This document shows, piece after piece, positions 6,567-11,631 of a DNA stretch of 11,631 bases. The stretch is taken from assembly GCA_964405925.1 (NCBI GenBank), contig CAYOQG010000187.1, forward strand, positions 1 through 11,631. Direction: 5' to 3'. How positions within the stretch are numbered: the stretch's first letter is position 1; each line of letters starts with the position of its first letter. Under the pieces are notes generated by a model. The model was given only the letters and a program-made list of their open reading frames with translations, had not been told where the DNA came from and ran no database searches. This DNA comes from GCA-020344555 sp964405925. GTDB lineage: Bacteria > Planctomycetota > Phycisphaerae > UBA1845. The position numbers and the translations under genes were made by a program.

Positions 6567-6903
6567 TCTTGCGTTTCAGGTCATTTGCCCGGGTTGCCTC
6601 CGAGGTAAGGCGGCCACTGGATCTGTCGCTCCGCTGGCAGGCGGATCCTCCCGTGGCTACGCGATCAGGTGTGCGGACGCGCGTCGGCTCACTCCGGCGT
6701 GTACTCGGGAGGTGACAAGCCCAGCGTCCGGCCCAACGCCGTGTCCCGTGGTTGACCAACCTGACGCAGATAGGTACAAGGCGTTTGCAGATGTGGCACG
6801 TGACGCACTGGGGCTCAGGATGGCCTCCTTTTTGGCCCAGGCGGCTCAGTTTCGCCACGGCTCATGGCGTCGTTGACAGATGGCGGGTTTCGATTGACAT
6901 GCC
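6567..6903. other. Intergenic spacer between folD and the DUF2339 gene (337 bases)
   Basis: No convincing gene or tRNA was found. It holds a candidate promoter (6752-6780), a perfect 10-base palindrome GACGCGCGTC (6676-6685), and a long-range 7-base inverted repeat CCTCCCG (6647-6653) / CGGGAGG (6706-6712). Two TTGACA hexamers (6874-6879, 6895-6900) sit just before the DUF2339 start without matching -10 boxes. Confidence 0.5.
6752..6780 (+). promoter_or_regulatory. Candidate sigma70-type promoter for the DUF2339 gene
   Basis: TTGACC (6752-6757) and TACAAG (6775-6780) are separated by 17 bases, matching the -35 and -10 consensus at 5 of 6 and 4 of 6 positions. It lies about 124 bases upstream of ATG 6904. 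Chance occurrence in 337 bases cannot be excluded. Confidence 0.3.
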
Positions 6904-9705
6904 ATGTCGGACTCGCAGTTTGATAACGAACTAAATAAGCTCATTGAGACCTGCGCCCGACTGCATGAGGAGCTCACCCGGCTTCGAGAGCGAATTTCCG
7001 CGCTCGAAGCGCTGCGGGATGCGGCGGAGACGCCCGAGGCGGTGACCGGCACGCCGGACGGTGCTGAAGCGATTCCGCCCACAACGCCTGTGGTTCTGCC
7101 ATCTGACGTGCCGACAGAACCTCCGCCCTTTGCGCAGCCCGCTCCGTCTCCGACCCCCAATGATCAGGTCGACCAGCCCTTCGAAGCTCACGGCGAGCCG
7201 CATGTCAGCGCCGTTCGAAAGGACGCAGGCGAGTTCGTCAGACGCTTGGTGTCGGGCAGAAACGAGGAGCCGGACAAGTACACGCCGCCATCCGAGAAGA
7301 AGACGTCGGGTGAAGGACTTGAGCTGCGCATCGGAGGTACCTGGCTCAATCGGGCAGGGGCCATCATCCTCTTTCTGGCGATCGCGTTTTTCGCAAAGTA
7401 CTCATTCGACCAGGGGTGGATCAGCCCAGCCATGCGGGTTATCGCGGCAGGCGTGCTCGGTTTGGGCATGGCGGCAGTGGGAGAGTACTGTCTCCACCGT
7501 GACATGCGCAACTTCGCTGCCGGTTTGCTTGGCTGCGCGATCTGTGTTCTCTATCTGGCGGTTTACGGCGCCCACGGACTCTACAGACTGATCAGCCCGC
7601 AAGCGGCATCGCTTCTTTACATGGCTGTCACAGCTCTGTCGGTTGCCGTTTCGGTACACGGTCGCTTGTTGCCGGTGGCTATTCTCGGTGTCATTGGCGG
7701 ATACGCGACGCCGATCGTGCTGAGCACCGGCCGTAACGAGCAGGTGGCGTTGCTCGTCTATGTCTTGGCGCTGGATGTCAGCTTTCTGGTCAGCGCATCG
7801 ATTCGGAAGTGGGACGCCCTTCGCGTCTTGTCGTGGCTCGGCACATTGCTGCTGTTTGGCGCCTGGTATCTTGAGTTCTACGACGAGACTGCCAGATGGG
7901 TGACGGCCGCTTTTGTGCTGGCGTTCTATCTTCTCTTTCATGCAGAAGCGGTTGTGTGCCTCCGACTCAGATCGACCCTATCAGCGCGACTCATCGGCTA
8001 CATCGTGCACGCGGACAACGTGGCATTTTTTGGCTCGGTCTATTTTCTGCTTCGTGAGGCGATTCCGCAGTGGATGGGGCTGTTTGCCGTCCTGACCGCC
8101 GGTTTGCAGTGGTTTACCGCCTGGCGATTGTGCGGCGGGCACACCGTGGCTTCGCGAGCTCGCCTGTCGCTCTGGCTGGACGGAGCCGCCATGCTCGCCC
8201 TCGCAGCCCCCATGCAATTCGACCGATATCTGGTCAGCGTGAGTTGGGCCGTTCAGGCCGTGGTGACCCTGTGGTTTTGTCGAAAAGTGCCACGTATGTG
8301 GCTTCGCCTCAAGGGCACAGGCGTCCTCCTGGCCGCTACCGTGCATCTGCTGGCATACGAGTACAACGATAGCGAGCTTGCAACTATCTTAGTACAAATT
8401 GGACGCTGGCACCTGTCGTGGCTCATTATGTGCTTCGTCTTCGTCGGACTCTGTGCCCACGCTGCCGGTGCGGTCCTCGCTGTGCGACGTGCTGCACCGA
8501 AAGATGACAAGGACCTGGCAATCGGATTGGTCGTCTTAGGGACACTCGTCCTGTTGGGTATCTTTGCTGCACAATGGGAAAGGTATGTAGCCGCATGGTG
8601 GTGGATCGGATTGGGTGTAGCCTGGTGGATCCTCGGGTGGCGCGTCTCTATCGCTAGGGGTATGGCACTAGCGCTGGTTTTGGCGGCCTTCCTCAAGTTC
8701 GTCCTCTGGGACACCGGTCACGCTGCGATCGCAGGATTCTGGAGAACGATCGACGGACCGATTCCTGGTCTGAATCGGGCGGTTATCACAGGCATCGCGG
8801 TTGCCGGCTTCGGTGGCCTGGTCAGACCCTTCGCTGATCGCATCCCGGGTCGATTCAAAGAGTCGCTGGGGTTGTATAGGCTCAGCCCCGCGATAACGAT
8901 CGTGATTGCTCTCACGATTACGTGGACCGGCACCTTCGAGGTGCTGCGAACGTTTCGCTTCGACGAGTGGGTCCTGCAGCGTTTCCAACACCCCCATCAC
9001 GCCCAGGGCATCTTTATTACCGCGTTTTGGGTGGTCAACGCGGCGTCCATGTGGCTGATCTGTCGGCCGAACCGAACTGCACTTGCGGGCTATGCAATGG
9101 TACTGACGTGGCTAACTATGGTGAGAGTGATCGTGTTCGACACGCTTGGAAGCGCCACGACGGGTCGCTGGAGTGAGCTTTCGGGCATCTGTACGAACCG
9201 CACGTTCATCATCGGGCTGTCTGCCATCGGTCTGGGGCTGCTCGCGTACTGGCGGTATCGACGCCCCATCATGGCTCGACAGTCTCCTGTTTTCCGGCGT
9301 GACATCCTGACAGCGCTGCTGGTGGTCATCGTCCTTATGGTTACCTGGATACCGACCTTCGAGATCAACCGCATCTTCCGATTCGAGCCGTTCCGGGAGC
9401 GGTTTGCCGATCCACGGCTCGCCATGCACGTGGCGCTATCCGTTCTCTGGAGCCTCAACGCGACGGTGGTATTGATCCTGGGGTTCTTGCGAAAAGTGCC
9501 TTTGTTGAGGCACTTAGCACTTGGGCTGTTCGCCATCACCGTGGTCAAAGTCTTCCTCTTCGACTTAAGTCGCCTGGAAACTCTGTACCGGATCATCTCC
9601 TTCCTCGTGCTCGGCGTGCTCCTGTTGTTCGCCTCCCTGCTGTACCAGAGGCTCTCGTCGCGCCTCACTGCAGGCGTCGCGGACGACGCTGTCATGGATC
9701 CATGA
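6904..9705 (+). CDS. DUF2339 multi-span membrane protein
   Basis: The product is 933 residues. Residues 4-40 form a short coiled coil (NELNKLIETCARLHEELTRL...), and about 41-130 are a Pro/Thr-rich linker. From residue about 140 the DUF2339 signature starts (ELRIGGTWLNRAGAIILFLAIAF, then DQGWISPAMRV). About two dozen hydrophobic helices run to the end, closing with VKVFLFDLSRLETLYRIISFLVLG, typical of the family C-terminus. The function of DUF2339 proteins is unknown as far as I recall; a cytoplasmic-membrane transport or envelope role is only conjecture. The C-terminal half contains tandem repeats of about 142 residues, each ending in a VxxFD-like motif with Asp at 603, 746 and 887. TWTGTFEVLRTFRF (674 on) and TWIPTFEINRIFRF (815 on) are clearly homologous. 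ATG 6904 has no obvious Shine-Dalgarno but starts the coiled coil sensibly. It appears monocistronic. Confidence 0.88.
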   Translation: MSDSQFDNELNKLIETCARLHEELTRLRERISALEALRDAAETPEAVTGTPDGAEAIPPTTPVVLPSDVPTEPPPFAQPAPSPTPNDQVDQPFEAHGEPHVSAVRKDAGEFVRRLVSGRNEEPDKYTPPSEKKTSGEGLELRIGGTWLNRAGAIILFLAIAFFAKYSFDQGWISPAMRVIAAGVLGLGMAAVGEYCLHRDMRNFAAGLLGCAICVLYLAVYGAHGLYRLISPQAASLLYMAVTALSVAVSVHGRLLPVAILGVIGGYATPIVLSTGRNEQVALLVYVLALDVSFLVSASIRKWDALRVLSWLGTLLLFGAWYLEFYDETARWVTAAFVLAFYLLFHAEAVVCLRLRSTLSARLIGYIVHADNVAFFGSVYFLLREAIPQWMGLFAVLTAGLQWFTAWRLCGGHTVASRARLSLWLDGAAMLALAAPMQFDRYLVSVSWAVQAVVTLWFCRKVPRMWLRLKGTGVLLAATVHLLAYEYNDSELATILVQIGRWHLSWLIMCFVFVGLCAHAAGAVLAVRRAAPKDDKDLAIGLVVLGTLVLLGIFAAQWERYVAAWWWIGLGVAWWILGWRVSIARGMALALVLAAFLKFVLWDTGHAAIAGFWRTIDGPIPGLNRAVITGIAVAGFGGLVRPFADRIPGRFKESLGLYRLSPAITIVIALTITWTGTFEVLRTFRFDEWVLQRFQHPHHAQGIFITAFWVVNAASMWLICRPNRTALAGYAMVLTWLTMVRVIVFDTLGSATTGRWSELSGICTNRTFIIGLSAIGLGLLAYWRYRRPIMARQSPVFRRDILTALLVVIVLMVTWIPTFEINRIFRFEPFRERFADPRLAMHVALSVLWSLNATVVLILGFLRKVPLLRHLALGLFAITVVKVFLFDLSRLETLYRIISFLVLGVLLLFASLLYQRLSSRLTAGVADDAVMDP

Positions 9706-10024
9706 CCGTGGGATAGGTGGCCAGGCCGGCGGCTCGGGGTGAACACCGAAGCTACGTGGACGTTCTTGCATCTTCGCTCTCGATCCCAATAAGCACGTAA
9801 GAACTTGTCGGGCACGATTTGGGCCCGGACTCAAATGTCGTGAACCGTAGACAAGGTGAGATTGAACCGAACCGGTGATCGTTCGGCGTGTTGACGATTC
9901 GTCCACGATCTTCGACACTTTCCATTGCTTGGAGACATGCCGATGAGAGACGAGTGCGCGGAACAAAAGCCGCTCGTTTCGGGCGCGAGGATATGAGAAT
10001 CGTCTAATGCACGGAGGTCGAGTT
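9706..10024. other. Intergenic spacer before the lipoprotein gene (319 bases)
   Basis: No convincing gene was found on either strand. It contains TTGACG (9891-9896) without a good -10 box, and a 6-base inverted repeat CCGAAC (9867-9872) / GTTCGG (9881-9886). No strong intrinsic terminator follows the DUF2339 gene. Confidence 0.5.
10013..10017 (+). promoter_or_regulatory. Shine-Dalgarno for the lipoprotein gene
   Basis: GGAGG, 7 bases before ATG 10025. It fixes the start there rather than at the in-frame ATG 10007, which lies upstream of this site. Confidence 0.8.
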
Positions 10025-10468
10025 ATGAGGAATCGGGGTACTGTCATAGGGGCGGGGCTCATTGCGCTAACGCTGGGTGGCTGCGATTCGCTTAGTGGCA
10101 TCTTTGACATGTTCGTGCCAACAACGACGAGGGTAAGGCTCGTCAACAACACCGGCTTTGCCGTCGAGGGGACGCTCTATTACGGTGATCAACAGGACAT
10201 GCCCGAGGACCTGCTCACGAACGACGTGCTCGCCACGGAGGTCGACTTCAGCCTGTCCGTTGGTTCCAATCGCGTGGTCATCACGGAGTCGTGTGAGGAC
10301 CTCCAGGCGATCATCATCGACAAAGCAGAGTTGCTGCTGTTCCCGGGGATCAGCCCCGACACCAGCAGCGACGTGCTCCGGGACGGCGACGACTTCGGCT
10401 GTGGTGATGAGATCGTCTTTACCTTTACGTTGACGCCCGAGTTCACCGTCTCGGCCACCGTACAATAG
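10025..10468 (+). CDS. Small lipoprotein of unknown function
   Basis: The product is 147 residues. MRNRGTVIGAGLIALTLGGC is a lipoprotein signal peptide with lipobox LGGC, so C20 would be lipidated and become the mature N-terminus. Asp follows at +2, which in E. coli favours retention in the inner membrane; whether this holds in this lineage is unknown. The mature part is predicted mostly beta: VRLVNNTGFAVEGTLYYG, VDFSLSVGSNRVVITE, then an acidic loop and EIVFTFTLTPEFTVSATVQ. Two further cysteines (C90 and C126) could form a disulfide. The layout resembles small extracytoplasmic proteins annotated as hypothetical in planctomycetes; I recognise no family. It is isolated: a long spacer lies upstream, and the gene downstream is convergent. 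Confidence 0.8.
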   Translation: MRNRGTVIGAGLIALTLGGCDSLSGIFDMFVPTTTRVRLVNNTGFAVEGTLYYGDQQDMPEDLLTNDVLATEVDFSLSVGSNRVVITESCEDLQAIIIDKAELLLFPGISPDTSSDVLRDGDDFGCGDEIVFTFTLTPEFTVSATVQ

Positions 10469-10511
10469 GCGATCTCTCGACCAGCACAAAGATGACGCGG
10501 TCCGGTCGCAA

Positions 10512-10525
10512 GCGCCATATGGCGC
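10512..10525. repeat. Perfect 14-base palindrome between convergent genes
   Basis: GCGCCATATGGCGC is a perfect inverted repeat without a spacer, lying in the 67-base gap between the lipoprotein stop (10468) and the DUF2304 stop (10536). There is no T-tract, so it does not look like a standard intrinsic terminator. It could be a bidirectional terminator element or a protein-binding site. Confidence 0.35.
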
Positions 10526-10535
10526 CGCGAGTGGC

Positions 10536-10967
10536 CTAGTCGCGTATATCCTTTCCCTCCCGCGAACCTTGGCAAGACGTGGCGTCGTCGGACGGTTCTG
10601 CGTCTTTGGCGGTAGTGGTCCTAGCTTCTGAGAACGACGCATCCGTGGCATTGCGTATGGCCAGGTGTCGAACGATCAGGGTGAGCTCGCGCTGCAACCG
10701 ACGAAGCCTGACGAACACCATCAAGAAACCCACCAGCATGACAACGACGGCACAATAAAGAACCAGATCCGCACCACGTCGTATGCCAAGCAGATGGGCC
10801 ACTTTCGTGGTGACGTTTGGCCAGGCAATGGCTACCCCCGCAGCGAGCCACACGAGCACCCAAGCGACCCCTTCTCTCCGCGTTGCTCGTCCTCGGATAG
10901 TCGATGCCACGGTAATGGCAAGAAGCAAGGCGAGGAGGAACAAGGCAATCACCTGAAAGAGATTCAT
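10536..10967 (-). CDS. DUF2304 family membrane protein
   Basis: The product is 143 residues. Three hydrophobic helices at about 3-22, 34-50 and 67-87 are followed by a charged helix (RLRRLQRELTLIVRHLAIRN) and a Ser/Thr/Asp-rich tail. This pattern, including WVLVWLAAG...WP, HLLGIRRGADLVLY and the RLRRLQREL ending, fits DUF2304 proteins. These are commonly encoded next to family 2 glycosyltransferases and are thought to be membrane partners for lipid-linked sugar transfer; that role is inferred. ATG 10967 overlaps the stop of the upstream glycosyltransferase as ATGA, and AGGAAGGG (10975-10982) sits in Shine-Dalgarno position, so translational coupling is likely. Longer in-frame extensions into the glycosyltransferase gene are shadow sequence. 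Confidence 0.85.
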   Translation of the reverse strand: MNLFQVIALFLLALLLAITVASTIRGRATRREGVAWVLVWLAAGVAIAWPNVTTKVAHLLGIRRGADLVLYCAVVVMLVGFLMVFVRLRRLQRELTLIVRHLAIRNATDASFSEARTTTAKDAEPSDDATSCQGSREGKDIRD

Positions 10968-11631
10968 GGCAGAGCCCTTCCTAACAAGTATTGCCAGAGA
11001 ATCTTCAGCGCTCCCCGCCACGACGCGTGCCCTTTGCTTATCGAGTAGGCTGTGTACCGGATGCGCACGGGAACCTCCTGGAAGGGCAGTCCCGAGGCTG
11101 TGATCTGATCGATGATCTCGCTGGCGTGGGCCATCCGATCCAACGTAATGTTGATCCGTCGGGCGGCGCGATGGGAGAACGCACGGAACCCGTTGTGGGC
11201 ATCCGTGACTCGGACGCGGTTGACGACGCGGGTAAACAGAACAGCCAGCCACAGCATCCACTTACGCGAGACCGGCATATCCTCGGTATCTCCAAGGAAC
11301 CTCGAACCGAGGGTGATGTCGCACTCACCGCGGACGATCGGGGCGACCATGGGCTCAATGTCCTCGACGCGGTGCTGTCCGTCGGCATCGAACGTGACGA
11401 TGAACTTGGCGTTATGACCGAGAGCGAATTCGATCCCGGTCTGCAAGGCTGCACCCTGACCTCGATTGATCAGGTGACGAAGCACGTACGTAGCGCCTTG
11501 GCAGGCTGCCTCATAGGTGGCATCTGTCGAGCCGTCGTCCACGACAACGACGTTGCGATAGACCGCCCGGACCTCGCGGGCGACCTCGTCAATGCTGCTT
11601 TCCTCGTTGTAGGCTGCGATCACGACGAAGG
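10964..11631 (-). CDS. Family 2 glycosyltransferase (N-terminus beyond window)
   Basis: The gene runs off the right edge; the visible part starts FVVIAAYNEESSI, the first beta strand of a GT-A fold. Key motifs are DDGSTD (bases 11522-11539), NRGQGAALQTGI, the metal-binding DADGQH (11372-11389) and GSRF (11298-11309), then DAHNGFRAFS and SKGHASWRGALKI. It resembles the dolichol-phosphate-mannose synthase-like branch, which transfers a sugar from a nucleotide donor to polyprenyl phosphate. The donor cannot be told from sequence. No transmembrane segment is visible at its C-terminus, so the overlapping DUF2304 protein is a plausible membrane anchor. Only a handful of N-terminal residues appear to be missing. 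Confidence 0.92.
   Translation of the reverse strand, partial: FVVIAAYNEESSIDEVAREVRAVYRNVVVVDDGSTDATYEAACQGATYVLRHLINRGQGAALQTGIEFALGHNAKFIVTFDADGQHRVEDIEPMVAPIVRGECDITLGSRFLGDTEDMPVSRKWMLWLAVLFTRVVNRVRVTDAHNGFRAFSHRAARRINITLDRMAHASEIIDQITASGLPFQEVPVRIRYTAYSISKGHASWRGALKILWQYLLGRALP

Noticed and set aside
6487..6858. 123-codon open frame on the - strand with a CVTCHICK motif
   Set aside because: It overlaps the folD 3' end, has low-complexity basic composition and no recognisable domain; a single CxxC pair is not enough.
6874..6900. Two TTGACA boxes immediately upstream of the DUF2339 start
   Set aside because: Correctly spaced -10 sequences are absent, and the second box would place transcription start inside the gene.
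9090..9815. 241-codon open frame on the - strand
   Set aside because: It lies opposite the clear DUF2339 membrane coding sequence and its translation is Arg/Ser/Thr-rich without domain features; shadow of high-G+C coding DNA.
9809..9829. Weak hairpin CGGGC/GCCCG as terminator of the DUF2339 gene
   Set aside because: Five-base stem, no T-tract and over 100 bases from the stop codon.
10067..10651. 194-codon open frame on the - strand
   Set aside because: It covers the lipoprotein gene and the end of the DUF2304 gene, both better supported by Shine-Dalgarno sites, signal sequence and family pattern.

Overview
The window looks like a chromosomal segment of an uncultured Planctomycetota-type bacterium. 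The grounds are high G+C, short C-run/G-run palindromic repeats that read in frame as HPPHPPLSKGG-like peptides, PSRDREGA-like low-complexity repeats, secreted proteins of unknown function, and housekeeping genes lying singly among long spacers. The phylum is an inference from style; no marker gene was tested.

Layout. Bases 1-98 are about 80% G+C and match nothing I recognise. They meet a C/G-run repeat at about 103-145. From there the + strand encodes the C-terminal two thirds of alanyl-tRNA synthetase (alaS, to 2597), without its aminoacylation catalytic domain. The linker between the AlaRS editing domain and C-Ala domain carries an in-frame insertion of about 350 bases, built from three palindromic repeats plus smaller repeated modules. 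Next, on the - strand, is a secreted helical protein with Spy/CpxP-like LSxxQ motifs (2713-3741). A 333-base divergent spacer follows, with a possible degenerate repeat copy. On the + strand come an integral-membrane M48-type metalloprotease (4075-5604), a FolD-family methylenetetrahydrofolate dehydrogenase (5673-6566), a large DUF2339 multi-span membrane protein (6904-9705) and a small lipoprotein (10025-10468). At the right edge, on the - strand, a family 2 glycosyltransferase (running off the end) overlaps a DUF2304 membrane protein by 4 bases (ATGA), a probable functional pair acting on a lipid-linked sugar.

How the genes work together. Apart from the glycosyltransferase/DUF2304 pair, and possibly M48-folD (68-base gap, same strand), I see no convincing operon. 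Several products are envelope-related: the Spy-like protein, M48 protease, DUF2339 protein, lipoprotein and glycosyltransferase/DUF2304 pair. AlaRS and FolD serve translation and one-carbon metabolism.

Most notable points. (1) A palindromic repeat family sits in frame inside an essential aminoacyl-tRNA synthetase, reminiscent of Rickettsia palindromic elements, and its core has stop codons in only one frame per strand. (2) The FolD protein has three correlated replacements at the catalytic positions (Lys to Gln, Gln to Asn, Asp to Glu) plus an altered dinucleotide-binding loop. This predicts loss of cyclohydrolase activity and possibly changed cofactor choice. (3) The alaS reading frame is broken at its 5' side exactly at another repeat copy, which could be a genomic rearrangement or an assembly join.
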